Shown here in pieces: positions 10,681 to 24,525 of a stretch of DNA of 64,000 nt. The DNA is from Ustulina deusta (taxonomy: Eukaryota; Ascomycota; Sordariomycetes; Xylariales; Xylariaceae). The stretch is taken from positions 620,001 to 684,000 of the forward strand of contig JAJNNX010000009.1 in assembly GCA_023159155.1 (NCBI GenBank). Direction: 5' to 3'. Position 1 is the stretch's first letter. The number at the start of each line of letters is the position of its first letter. The notes under the pieces were generated by a model. It saw only the letters and a list, made by a program, of their open reading frames with translations, did not search any database and was not told the origin of the DNA. A program made the translations under genes and the position numbers.

Positions 10681-11362
10681 CTTCTGCTTAAAAAAATACT
10701 TTATGTTTTTTAGTTGATTTATAATAGTTTTAGTTAATAAAAAAGTTTTTAAACTTCTATAGAATGTTTGCTTTTATTATTTTAATATTTTTGTTTGCTA
10801 TATTTATTATTATTAATATAAAATAGCTATGGTTTTTATAGATCTTTTAGTAATACTTAGTTATTTTTATAATTTTGTTATATTTAATTAAGTGTTATAT
10901 ATATACTTGCTTAATATAAAATATATGTTTTTTTTTTCTTAAAATAAGTTGGAATAACTTTATTAATATTTTATTATAAGCTTTTTAAGCATAATTTTTT
11001 TTTTTAGGTTTATTTTTATATATTTTATATTATTTTTTATTTTAAGTACAACCTTTAAGTATTTTTTATAGGTCTAGCGCTTTTTTAAATTTTTTAAATA
11101 TATTTTTAAAAAGCAGTTTAATTAGTCCGTTTATTATTATATTTTTTATACAAACTTATTTTAGCTATATTATTTTTTGTTTAATTTATTTATAAATAAA
11201 ATATGTTTAAATATTAATATATTAATTTTTGTTATATTATATTAGGTTTTTTGCAAATATAATTAATTTTTAATTATTATTATAGATTATTATTATATTT
11301 AGTTTTTTAATTATTATTGCTTTTTTATTATTATTTTTTAGATTTATGCTTAGTTTACTATA
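10681..11362. other. remnant of element C body
   Basis: A+T-rich, no open frame. It continues in the original element at 23537 once insertion A1 is removed. Confidence 0.55.
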
Positions 11363-11598
11363 TGTTACGATCAGTTAAGTAAAGTTTTTATAGTTAGTTT
11401 ATTAATACTATAAATAAAAACTTTAAACTAAAAAAGAAAAAAAGAAAAAAAAAAGTTAGAGTTTATAAAATAAATAGATATAAACTTTATATATATAGCT
11501 GCAAAGTTATAAATTAGTTTATATATAGACTTTTTATTTTATTGCTATATAGGTCTAAAGTTTTTGCAAGTTTTGCTTAAACCATACTAACTATTATA
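11363..11598 (+). repeat. 5' LTR of A1
   Basis: Begins TGTTACGATCAGTTAAG and carries the family's TATAGGTCTAAAGTTTTTGC segment. It matches the other A LTRs with transitions only over most of its length. Confidence 0.8.
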
Positions 11599-14500
11599 TT
11601 ACTTTTTTTTAAAACTAAAAATTTAAATATAGTTTTAATTTAAAATTATTAATAATATTAAATTTATATAATTTTTTTATATTATATTGCTTTATTATTA
11701 TTTTTATAATTGCTTATAAATTTATTAGCTATTATTATATATATTTATTTTTATAATTTTATAAAAAATCTTAAAACTTTTTTATAAGTTTTATAAAATT
11801 AATTAAACTTAATTAGTATATTTTTAAAAAATTTTATTTTTTATTTTAAAATTTATTAAGTATTTTTTTTTATTAATTTATAGCTTATATTATTTTTATA
11901 TAAAAATTACTATATTATATATTATTTTTTAAATATTTTAAATTTAACGGACTAATTTAAATATTTATTATTTAATATTAAAATTTATAATAGTTTTATT
12001 AATATTTATTATTGAAAAGTTTTATATTTTAATTTTTATTGCTATTTTTAGTAATAATATATTAATTAATAAATATTATAAAAAATTATATATAAAGTTT
12101 AAAATAAAAAAATAAAAATTTTAGTTGTTTTAATATTTATTAATATAAAAATAAAGTTATTAGTTTAATTTTTAATTAATTAATTTTATTATTTTTTAAG
12201 TTAAAAAATAATAAATATTTTTAAAATAGTACTTAATATTTATAAAACTATTAATTATTACTATAAACTTAAAAATAAATAGTTTTATATTATTTAATAT
12301 TTATATATTTAATATATTAAAAAATTTATATAAATTTATATAATATTATATAACTAATAATTCTATAATATTTATTTTTTTACTAAATAAAATTATAATT
12401 AAATAATTAAATTTATTTATAAATATTTATATATAGTTATAATTTTATTAGTTAAATAATATATTTTTATTATTTATTATTATTTATTATTATATTATAG
12501 CTAATATAAATAATAAATAAATAAAACTAAAAGTTTTATTTTATAATATTTATAATTATATTTTCAATAAAACTAGTAATATTTTTATTTTAATATTTTA
12601 ATTATTTTATATTAATTTTAATATATAATAATTAAAACTATATAAAAAAATAATTTTAAATATATATAATTTTTTATTTTTATTTTTTAGATTTTATAAC
12701 TCATTTTTTTATTTAATTAAATTTATTAAATTAATGTTAAAAAATATTAAATAAAAAATCTATAACTAATATAAAACTTAATATTTTATTAAAAAAAACT
12801 AATATTATTATTTTTTTTTTAGTTTTTTTAATTTCAATTATAAAAAGCTTTATTATTTTTATTAATAAAATATTAACTATTATATTTTTTTATTTTAATC
12901 AATACTAAAAAATAATATTAAAGTTTAATAAAAAATTAGCTTAATATATTTATTATATTAATAAAATCTATTTATTTAAAAAATATAATAAAACTTAATA
13001 ATTAATTATTATAAAAAACTTAATTTTAAAAAATTTTAAATAATAATATTTTAAAGTTTATATTATTACTAAAAATTTATAGTTTTAAATTAAATAAGCT
13101 TATTTAATTAGTATTATTATTTTAAAAAAATATTTTATAAATTTTTAAGTTATATTTTTTTATTATTGCTAAATAAAATTTTTTATTATATTATATAAAA
13201 TATTTATTTTTATTCATATTAGTTAGCTAAACTTAAAAAAAACTAAAATAAGTATTTTATATATTAGTAATTTTATATATTCAAAAGCTTATTTTTATTT
13301 TAGTTCTATTATAAATAGTTTATTTTTTTTAATAATTAATTTAAAAAAATAGCAATTTAATTAATATAATAAATAAATATATAAATATAATTATGAAACT
13401 TAAAAAATAACTAAATTAATTTAAAATTATTTAAATTTTAATAAAATTAATTCTAATTTTTATTTTAGTTTTTATAATTATTTTTAAATAATTAATAATA
13501 AATATATTAAAATAAAACTTTTTAATATTTTTTTATAATAAGTTTAATATTATTTATATAAATATTTATAAATTTATTTAAAATTTTTTAAATTTATATA
13601 TTAATAAAAGTTTATTATTAAATAAGTTTTATTTTTAAACTAAATAATAAAATTTATAATTAATAACTTATTTATAAATTTTTTTTAAATAAAATAAACT
13701 ATATTAATATTTAATATTATTAAAATTTAAAAATATAATTTTTATTATTAAATTTTAATATTATATTAAATTTTAGTTATAATAGTAATAAAATTTTAAA
13801 TTTTTTTTTAAAAAAAAACTTTTTTAAATATAATAGCTAAAAAAACCAAAAAGTTTTGTACTAACTTTATATATTTAAAGTTTTTTTTTTTTTTAAAATA
13901 AAATTAGTTTATTATTAAAAATTTTTTATAATACTACTTAATTAATTTAAGTTTTTTTTTTTTATAAAATATTAATTATTTTTAAGTTTTTTTTAAATAG
14001 TTTAATATAATTATTTTTAATTATTATAAACTTAATTATAATCAGTTTTTTTAAAGTTTTATTAATTAGTTATTTTTATTTATTTTAATAAAAATAATTT
14101 TAAAAGTTTTATATAATTTTTTTAATAGTAGTTTTCTTTTTTTTTTTAAAAAATTATTATATAAGTTTTTTTTGTTTTAAGTTTAAAAGTTCTAAGTTTT
14201 TTTTTTTTTTTGTTTTATTTTTAAAAAGTTATTTTAATATTTAATAATATTTTTAACGCTTAATTATATTAATTAATATTTTTTTATATTTGTAGATCTA
14301 TATTTTATTATTTATAACTATAAAATTTAATTATAATTATTAATAAAAATTAAACTAATAAAAATAAATTATTTAATTAAATTAATTTTTATTTTTAAGT
14401 TTTTATTAAAATGTTTTATTTTATTAATTATTTAATATTAATAATAATATTATAACTAAAATTAATAATTTAAAATATTTAGTTTTTAAATTATTAATTA

Positions 14501-15263
14501 TTAATTTTTATTATATATATTAAATATTTATAAATTTTATTATCTATTTTATTTTAATAGTTATAAAGTTTTTAAAGTTTAATTAAATAAACTATTTTTA
14601 TTTTTAATTATTATTTAATTTATTATATAAATTTATAACTAATTATTAAAAAAATATAAACTTTAATATTATATAAAATTAAAGTTTTTATTTTAAGATT
14701 ATTAATTTATAATTAAATAAATATTTTAAAAATAATTAATTTATTTTAGTTATATATTTTAATTAAAATAAATAAAAAAACTAAAAAAAAAAAATTTTAT
14801 TAGTTCTATTTATTTTGTAAGTTAAATAAATTATTAAAGCTATTTTTATTATAAACTTTTTTTATTAATTAAATATTTAAAATTTTAAGTTTTTAATTAA
14901 CATAATTACTTAATATATATATTTTTTTTATTATAAATAAAACAAATTTTATTATTTTAATAAAGTTTTTTTTTATATAATTAGCACTTATTTTAATTAT
15001 TTTAAAATAAATATTTTAAAATTTTTTAAATTTATTCAAAATATTTAAATTTATAAAAACTTTATATAGATTTTTTTTTGAATTTATATAAAAATAGTTT
15101 TATAATTTATATTTTTATTATAATTTAATAAATTAACATTTTTATTAGTTTTATATATATAAACTTAAAATATTTTATAAATAATAATTATTTAATTAAA
15201 ATTATAATAAATTATTAATAAAATTTAAATTATTTTAATAATATTATTAAATAATTTTTTTAT

Positions 15264-15562
15264 TGAATAGGCTATATATGATATATTGTATATAAAACAA
15301 ATAATATATATAAATAAAATATAATATATTGTATTATATCATTTATAAAAAAAAAAAAAAAAAAAAAATGTTTATATAAAACATAAATCTTTTATATTTA
15401 TATAAGAGCTTATGCTATTGTATAAACTAACATAACAAAAAAGAAATAAAGTCCCTTTCGTCCGGCCGAAGTTCGGCTAACATCCGTACAACAGCCAAGC
15501 GTAAACTCGCACTCCGTGCAAGTTGCATAATAAGGTTATAACTAATGCCAGTTATTCCAATA
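15264..15562 (-). repeat. 3' LTR of B1
   Basis: Contains the GC-retaining core with GTCCGGCCGAAGTTCGGC (about 15460-15477) and a poly-A tract near 15350. Ends at the plus-strand CCAATA. Confidence 0.8.
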
Positions 15563-16117
15563 CTAGCTATTTTTTTTTTTTAGTTACAACTGCCCGTTAT
15601 ACAAAAAAAACAAAAAAAGCAACTATATAACTGCTTAAATATACGTGTAAAAGTTTAATTATTAAAAAAATAACTAGGTTAGCAATCTAGTCCATACGTA
15701 TAACTGCTAGGTTAGTAAATTATCTTTTTTTAATAAAATTATGTAATAATATTGCAAAACTACTGCTTTAGCTATATAATTAATTAAAAACTATAAGCCG
15801 AACGTTACTTAGTAACTATTTAAATTAAAGCTAAGTATTTATTTTTGCCCTATATAATAGTAAAGTTTATAATTAGCTAGCTTGTCTAGTTAATAGGCCT
15901 TATATAGGCAGTTACTAGTTAAAAGCCCTTAAGGTTGCTTATATTTAGTTAACTAAACAAGTTATTCGTATAAAAAGAAATTAATTAATTAGAAGTTAAG
16001 TTAGCTTGTATATAAAAAGATTTATATATAAAAAAATGCTTAAGTTTTTTATTATTTTTTGTTTTTTTATTATTTTTAAAAATTTTTTGTTTTGTATATC
16101 TGCTTATTCTTATATAC

Positions 16118-16151
<34 letters not shown>

Positions 16152-19048
16152 ATAAATACTATCTAGTTTTTTAATAATAATAATTATGTGTTAAAAATTA
16201 TTAGTTAGGATAGTAATTACTATATAGTATTACTACTAATAAATAATCCTAATAATTATTAGCTTATTATAGCACTATATATTAATATATATATTTGTTT
16301 TTTTATTATATATATGTTTATTTTAATATATTGCTAATATTTTTGCTTTTTATATATAAACTAATAAAGCTTAGGTTGCTACTATACTGTTGGTTAATAT
16401 ATAGATCTAGGTGTTTATTAATATACCTTTTATATATTTGATTATGTTTATCCTCTACTAAAAAGGTTACTTTTATATAGTTTTTATTTAGTTACGTAGT
16501 ACTACTATTATTATATATATAGAAAATATTTATATAATATATAATAATTATTTGTTTTATAACTATTGCTAGATTATTAGGTTCTAAAGTAATACTTATG
16601 TAGTATATGTTTAGTGTTTATATAGCGCTTAGTATAATTATTATGTTTGAAAAAAAAGAGATAAATTAGTTATATAATAAAAAAAATAAAGAAAGGAAAA
16701 ATAGAAAGGAATAGTATTTATATTTGTTTTTCTTTTTAAAGTTAATTTATTATATATTATTTTTACACTTTTAATTCTTTTTTTTTTATAAATACTATAG
16801 TTATATATAATTTTTTACGTTTTATTAATAAATATTTCTATTTATATAGTCAACTTGTTTATTAATACAAAAGTTTTTAAAGCTTAGTTTAGTATTTTTT
16901 TTATAAATATATTAGCTAGATTATTTTTATTATTAATTTATTATACTTTGGAGATTTTTTATTTTTTATATAATTTTTTTAATAATATAATATTAATTAT
17001 TAGGCGTTTTTCCTATATAGTACCAAGCTTAACAAAACAATTATATAATAACTTTAAATTAGAATATAAAACAGCTAGAATTAAAAGCAATTATAACATA
17101 GTTATAATTTTTAAAAATATTGTATAAAAAGCCATAGTATTATTAAAACTATTAATTATGCTATATAATTTATTTGTAAGTATGCTTCTAGTTATTTTTT
17201 TATATTTGTTCAAATTCTAATATATAATATTTTTTTTAATTTTAAAGCTTAAATTTTCTTTTATATAATATTCAGTCCTTAATACAATTATAAATCCAAA
17301 TTAAAAAGTTATATTTATATTGTTTATAAATAACTTGTTTATAAAAATAAATAGCTTTATATAATATAGGTTTATTAATATAAAAGTTAGGCTATAATTT
17401 TTATTATCTGTTTGCTACTAGATTCTTTAGTTTAAATTTTTAATATTGTATAGCTTAAGATATATAATTTAGGCAGCTATATATAAGTTATACGCTGCTT
17501 TAAACTGGCAGATATTACTAATATATATACCTTTTGCTTATTATAAAACATATTATTATATAAAATCAATTATATAAAAGTTAATCTAGTCTAGTTAGTT
17601 TGTTTAGCTTTTCTAAATTAAAATAATATTTCTTTTAAACAAAAATATAATTTATTTATTATTAAACTTTATAAAGTAACCTAGCTAAAGTATTTTTTTT
17701 AGTTTTATATAAAACTTGGCTTGCTATAATTTATATTTTTTTTTTTTAAAAAGCCTAGTAATATAAAGCTAAACATATTGTTTGTTTGTAGTCCAGTAAT
17801 ACTAAAGTTATTTAAAGGTTTTTTAGTAAAAAATAAGCATAGGTTATATATAAAAATAATTATACTAAGCTTTTTATAGTAATGCTAGTAGTATATTTTA
17901 AACTAGTACAGACCTAATTTAGTAAGTCCGTATAAAGGTTATATAATTTATAGGATTATTTTGTTAAAATATTTTGACTTTAGTTCAAATAGTAATTATA
18001 TAAAGATTTTTTTAGCTAATTTATCCTTTAATTATATATATATTTATATAATGTTTTAAAATTTGCTTAAGACATTAAAGTTATAAATTAAAAAAAGTCC
18101 TAGTACAAATAGTAATTTTTAGTTTATTTGCTAGATTATTAGCAATTAAATAAGCACTATTTCTTTTTTGGTATTATTATAGCTTTATATAATAAATTAA
18201 AACTTTTTATATAGCTTAGTTATTTTTTTTTGATTTTTTATATAAGCTAAGACTTAAAAATATAAATATCGCTATGTTTTGTTAGATCGTATTTTATAAA
18301 TTAAAATATACCTTATATAATAAGATCGTTAATTTTAATAACGTTAGATTTTTCGAATAGGGCTCTAAGTATATTAATAATGCTATTTTTGCATAGCTTA
18401 ATAGCTAGGGCATAGTTCTGTTCTTTGTTAGGGGTTAAAAACAGTTAACTAATCTATTATATAAAGGTTATATAAAATATTACAGCTTTTGGGAGTTATT
18501 TATATTTTCTTTATATAATAAAAGCTTAAAAAAGTTATATTTTATCTTTTTTTTAATATATTTGTCCAGGATATTTTTTTTAGTTATATAATAATAAAGC
18601 TTAATTTATATCTAACAAAAGCATATTAAACTATTTATTAAATTAATAATTATATTAGGGTCCTTAATCAATTTAATTTTATATAGTCTATCTTAGCTTT
18701 CTTTCTCCTGCTATACTAATACTTTACTATATAAAAATAAAAATAATATATTATATAAAGCAGAGTTGTTATACTAGTTAATTGTTTAGTTAATTTTAAT
18801 TTTAGCTTTTTTTTTATGTAACATTTTTATAACTTTCTTAATTACTTTAGCCCTTTGTATAATATTAAGCAAAAGGGGTAAATCCTAATTAATTCTAAAG
18901 TAGGCTTTAAAAATAAAAAAAGTTAGTACAAGGCTGTTTAGTCCGGCTATATTGTTTAAAGCTTTGATTATTATTTATAGAACTGATTTATTTTCTATAT
19001 AAGGGTTAAGTTTTGCTTTTAAAATATTATATATACAATAGAATAGTC

Positions 19049-19050
19049 TA
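19049..19050. other. paralogous empty site for the Pogo copy in B2
   Basis: In B1 the sequence reads AGTCTATATGC without interruption. At the same point B2 has TA, the 1,860-bp transposon, then TA again. This fixes the insertion point and confirms a TA duplication. Confidence 0.75.
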
Positions 19051-22000
19051 TATGCTTTTTTAATTTTGCTGGTTGCTTAGTATGCTTTAATAAGCATTGT
19101 ATAGTACTAAGTGCTTATAATCTTTGCTTGGTTCTAAAACTCTTTAGACGCAAAATTTATACCTAAGTTATATATAATATAATTAGAAAATCTTTAATAT
19201 ATATTAATCTAATATTTGCATAGCGCTTTTTAAGCATTTTGTATAAATATTAATTTAAAAAAAATTTTAGCTTAAAATAATATAGCTATATTAATTATAT
19301 ATAAGACTTGTTTATTTTTTATTTATATAGTATTAATTATAATTTTATAATTAAAATTATAATTATTTTTAATTAAAAACTTAAATTATTAAAATACTTA
19401 GTTATATAACTAGTAGTAATAATAAAACTTCTAAATTTTTTTTAAAATTAATTAATTTATATTATATTTTATATAACTAAACATTTTATATAGTCTTTTT
19501 ATATAAAAGTATCCAAATTAATAATATAATTATTATAATTTTATTTTAGTAAAATATAATCTAGCTTTATAAAAACTTATATTAAAGAATAAGTATTTTT
19601 ATATTATTAAAGTAAGCCTGCAAGCAGTTAGCGTTCTTTAGTAAAAATAGGAATAGTATCGGGCTATTTAAAATATAATATATTATTATACTAAGTAAAT
19701 TCTTTATTTATATAGTATTTATAGCAATAATTATATTATTACTACTAAAACAGATATGAGTGCTGCCTAGTGTCTAGCTAACTTCCATATAAAAATAAAT
19801 CTTAAAGTAGGCTTTAAGCTATGCTTTTTTTACTATTAAATAGTTCAAAGCGCCTATATCCTATAGTTTGCCTTAGTATTCCGTATAATACTAGTTACTA
19901 AAAATAAACTAGTTAGATAGTATATCTGTTTTATAGTTTTAAATATTCTTTCTAATTATATAATAAATAAAAATATTATTTATAAAAAATTAGGTCGATT
20001 AGCTCCCAAATTCCTTTTTAATATCCTTATTATTTTTATTTAGTTTTAAATATTCTTTAAAATCTATAAAGTATACTAAAAACTTTTTAAATATAAGTTC
20101 TATTTTATTAATTATTTTATATAAATTAAAATATTAGTTTTTTATACAAGCTTATTTTAAAAAAATATATTTTATTAACTAGCATTTTTTTTATAGCATA
20201 TAAAGCATTTTTTATTTATATAATAGCTTTAGATATTCTAATCTTTTAAGTTATAATATTTTACGCCTAGTTTGTTTAAAAATCTAGAAAATCTATACTA
20301 TTAGCCTTTTATATAATTGCTTTAATTATATTTCCAGTCTATAAAATAAGCATTATTATTTTTTTATATAAAGCTTTTCGATATATTATTAGTTGCTACT
20401 TAAATATATGCTTAAAAATCCAAAAAAAAACTTTTGCTTATTAGCTTTTAAAATATAAAAACTATAATTAGTTCTAGTACTTTTTAATATGCTTATATAA
20501 CAGTTATATTAAATTAGATTTTTTTTTAATAATTTATACTAAATATTTATTATACCTTTATAAGCTTATTAATTATAAGTTTTAGTACTTTATATAGTAC
20601 TAAATCTAGGTTTTTTTTTTTTATTTATATAAAAATAATTATAGTCTAGTTGGCCTAATACTAGCTATAATTTATATTAGTATTAAAGTAAGCATCTATT
20701 ATATAATAGATCTTATTCCAAGTTTTCTTAAGTTTAATTTAATAAATATAAAAATTTTCTATATAACTTTTAAAGATTATTAGAAATATTATATAATATT
20801 AATCCTTTATAATATTAAGTTTTTAATAAATATTTATAAATAAACATGCCTTATTATAAAATAAGTTATATAGTTGGCCTATATAGTTTTTTTTTTTTTT
20901 TTATATTTTTTAAAAAATTGTATATTTTTCAGAAAGAATTATCTTATTTTATATATTTTTTATAAAAAATAAATCTAAAAAAAATTATTTAATATAAGGT
21001 CTAATATTATATAAAGATACGCTTATTATATAAAGGTTTAAAAAAGGTTATAAATAATAGAATATTTATATACTGGTTAGAAGTTCGGTTTATAGCCTGC
21101 TTTTATTATATAACTATATATAAGTTCAGAAATATTCTAAAATTTAATAATAAGTTATATAAATAAAGCAGTATAATTCTTGGAGGTCTAAAATTATATA
21201 TTCTAAATAGGTTTAAGCTATATAAATTCTAGTTATTTAATAAGCAGTTCTAGTTTAGTTTATATAATAAGCTAAAAAGTTAATATAAGCCGGAATATAA
21301 AAATAAGCTAAAAAGTAAGTCAAAGTTATTAGCTTAATATAAAAAAAACTAAAAGTTATTATATAAGGGGTAAAAAAATAAGTTAAATAATTAAAAGTTC
21401 TAAAGGACTTTTTATATTTTTAGATTTATTTTATATAATTATTTTGAAATTTTTTAGATATAATCTTTTATTTATTTATACTTATACGCCTTATTACTAA
21501 ATAATCTAAAATATTTTTATATATAAGTTATAATATATATTTTTAAAATTTTATTCTATTTAATTTTTAAAATCTTTTTTATACGCTTATTTAAACAATT
21601 ATATATTAGTTAGCAAATAGATATATTTTTTAATTTAAAAAGCTATTTATATATTTAATATTTTTTTTTTAATATTTAAAATCAAAATATTTTTATATAT
21701 TTTTTATACTTATATTATATTTTTTAGCAAGTTTTTTATATATAACAAAAACGTCTGATTTAGCTATTTTAGCTATATTATAAAATATATTTAATACTAT
21801 AATAAAGTAAAAAAAAAAAAATTAATAAAAATAAAAATAAAAATAAAAAGGTTGTTTAGTTGTTATATAACAATATAATTAAAATTAGCACAACTATATA
21901 CTATCTTTTTTTTTTTTTTTATATTACCCCAATGTTCTATTAAAAAAAATAAAATAATTATATAGCAAAAGTTTAAATCTTTTTTTTTTTATAACAATTA

Positions 22001-22216
22001 AATACTTTAATACTTTATTAAAAAAAATAAAATATTTGTTTTATTTTATATAATTACTCTAATGCTTTATTAAAAAAAATAAAATAATTATATAATAAAA
22101 ATTTAAAATATAATATAAAAACTTATTAATACTATAAGTTAAACTTTATTTTTATTTTTGCTAATTTATAATATTTCTATAATTATATAAATATTTTTAT
22201 AACTATTAATTAATAT

Positions 22217-22495
22217 TAAATAGGCTATATATAATATATTATATATAAATAAAATATAATATATTATATTATATTATTTATAAAAAAAAAAAAAAAAAAA
22301 ATATTTGTATAAAGCATAAATCTTTTATATTTATGTAAAAGCTTACGCTATTATATGAGCTAATATAACAAAAAAGAAATAAGGTCCCTTTTGTCCGGCC
22401 AAAGTTCGGCTAACATCTATACAACAGCTAAGCGTGAACTCGCACTCCGTACGAGTTGCACAATAAGGTTGTGACTAATGCTAGTTATTCCAACA
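22217..22495 (-). repeat. 5' LTR of B1
   Basis: Same order of segments as 15264-15562, ending at TTATTCCAACA on the plus strand. The GC core with CTCGCACTCCGTACGAG is kept. Confidence 0.8.
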
Positions 22496-23306
22496 TTTTT
22501 AATATATTTTTTTAACTAGTTTATAATATATTAAAATTAATTATTTTTAATTTAAAACATAATAATATTTTTATTTAGTTTTTTTAATAATTTATAAACT
22601 TAATTATTAAATAAAGTTTAAAATATCAAAAAATAAACTAATAAAATAAAAAATAAATAAAGCAATAAAACTAAAAAGTTTCAAATTAATACTTTTAAAT
22701 ATACTTTTTATTATTAAATTATAATTATTTTTTTAAAATATTAAAATAAATATAATAAAAAATTAATATTTTAATTTTTTTTTATTAAGAAAGTTTTATT
22801 AAAACTAATGTAAAATTATACGTTTATATAGCTTTAATATTTTGTAAAATATTTTTAAATATATTATTTATTTTAAATTATTTTAGTTTTAATTTAGATT
22901 TTATTTTTTGAAGTTTGAATTTTTAAATCTTTTTAGATTTTTTTTTAAATATTAGTTTGTTTAAAATATTTATCGAAAAGTTTAATATAAAAATATTTTT
23001 TTTTTCATAAAAAGAAATTTATTAAAATTATTTAATAATAAAAAGCTAGCTATATTTAAAAACTAAAAATAAAATAAAAATATTTAAAATTAAATTTTTT
23101 ATAAATAATTAATTTTTAAATAATATAAAAATTAAAAGTTTTATTAAAATAATATTAAAATTAAATTTATATTATAAAATATCGAATTTTTTATATTAAA
23201 TATATAACTAAAAAAAAAGTTTATTTATATTTTATTAATTATAATTAAATAAAAAATATATATTTATTAAATATTTATTAATAAATAATTAATAAGTTTA
23301 AAATAA

Positions 23307-23531
23307 TATTATAATTAGTTAAGTAAAGCTTTTATAGCTAGTTTATTAATACTATAAATAAAAACTTTAAGCTAAAAAAAAAAAAAAAAAAAAGTTTATA
23401 AAATAGATAGAAATAGATTTTATATGTATAGCTGCAGAGTTATAGGTTGGTCTATACGTAAACTTTTTATTTTATTATTATATAGGTCTAAAGTTTTTAT
23501 AAGTCTTGCTTAGATTATACTAACTGTTATA
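23307..23531 (+). repeat. 3' LTR of A1
   Basis: Matches 11363-11598 and is followed directly by CTATA, the target duplication. Confidence 0.78.
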
Positions 23532-23536
23532 CTATA

Positions 23537-24290
23537 TAAGCAAATTAGCTATATAACTTTTTTAGCTATATTAGTAGTTCTTTTATATTTTGCTTTATAT
23601 ATAAATAAAACTATAGTTTATTATAGTTTAAATAACTAACTAATTATATTACTACTTAAATTAAAAATATATTTTAAAGTTAATTTTTATATATTTAAAT
23701 TTTTTTTTTTAGTTTATATTAGTTTAGTGTATTAGTAGTTTTGATAATTTTTTAAATATTAAGCAATATGTTTTAATTTTTAAAAAATATTATAATATTT
23801 GTTTAATTATTAATTTATATTTTAAGGTTAGATTTAATATATATTTTTTAATATATAAAATAATAAATATAATATTTAGTAATATATTTATTATTAAATA
23901 TATTAAAAATTGAATTATAGATTAATATTTATGTTTATTTTATTAATATATTTTTATTAGTTAAAATAAATAGTTTTATTTTTTTAGTTATATGATATAT
24001 AAATATTAAAATAGTATTAGTATAGTTTAAAATTATTTATTTAAAATTATTTATTAAAAGCTGTTTTAATATTTTTTATTTTAATAATATTTCTTTTAAT
24101 AATAAATAGGTTATTTATATAAATAGCTATAAAAATTCCTGGTTTTTTATTTATAAAGATCTTATAATTTGCTAGAAATAGTTTAAATCTTTTTATTGTT
24201 AGAAATTCTAATAATATTTTGAACTAGACTTTAAATATTTGCTTTAGTCTATATAATGCTTGTTTTAGTTTATATATATAATTAGTTTTA
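23537..24290. other. remnant of element C body between A1 and A2
   Basis: A+T-rich and without a usable open frame. It joins 11362 on the left and 29838 on the right in the reconstructed element. Confidence 0.5.
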
Positions 24291-24295
24291 TTTTT

Positions 24296-24525
24296 TATAA
24301 TAGTAAATACAGTCTTAGTAAGACCTGCAAGAACTCTAGACCTATATAGCAATAAAATAGAAAGTCTACATATAAACCAACCTATAACTCTGCAACTATA
24401 TATATAAAGTTTATATCTATCTATTTTATAAACTTTGAATTTTTTTTTTTTTTTTTTTAGCTTAAAAGTTTTATTTATAGTATTAATAAATTAGCTATAA
24501 AAACTTTATTTAATTAATTATAATA
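24296..24525 (-). repeat. 3' LTR of A2
   Basis: Reverse complement of the A family LTR, with AAGACCTGCAAGAACTCTAG kept near 24321. Confidence 0.75.

Larger units (their letters stand above)
15264..22495 (-). mobile_element. LTR retrotransposon B1, inserted in A1
   Basis: 7,232 bp with direct LTRs at 15264-15562 and 22217-22495. On the minus strand the LTR starts TGTTGGAATAACTAGC, closely resembling the start of copia-type LTRs such as Ty1, and ends CCTATTCA. Flanks show TTTTTTAT on the left and TTTTTAAT on the right. The homologous intact site lies in A3 near 37320-37370. The second copy, B2, is the same length once its own insertion is removed. The body retains many C but few G on the plus strand. 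No complete protein is readable. Confidence 0.8.
11363..23531 (+). mobile_element. LTR retrotransposon A1 (interrupted by B1)
   Basis: LTRs at 11363-11598 and 23307-23531 begin TGTTACGA-like and end TGTTATA (originally probably TGTTACA). The 5-bp duplication CTATA sits at 11358-11362 and 23532-23536. The body is heavily mutated in both C and G. Removing B1 leaves about 4.9 kb, shorter than A3, so there are internal deletions. The TGTTACG start and 5-bp duplication resemble fungal Ty3-type elements, but no reverse transcriptase motif is readable. Confidence 0.75.

Noticed and set aside
16110..16150. (TA)n microsatellite, also at 49650-49685
   Set aside because: Occupies the same position in both B copies, so it is part of the element and not an independent feature.
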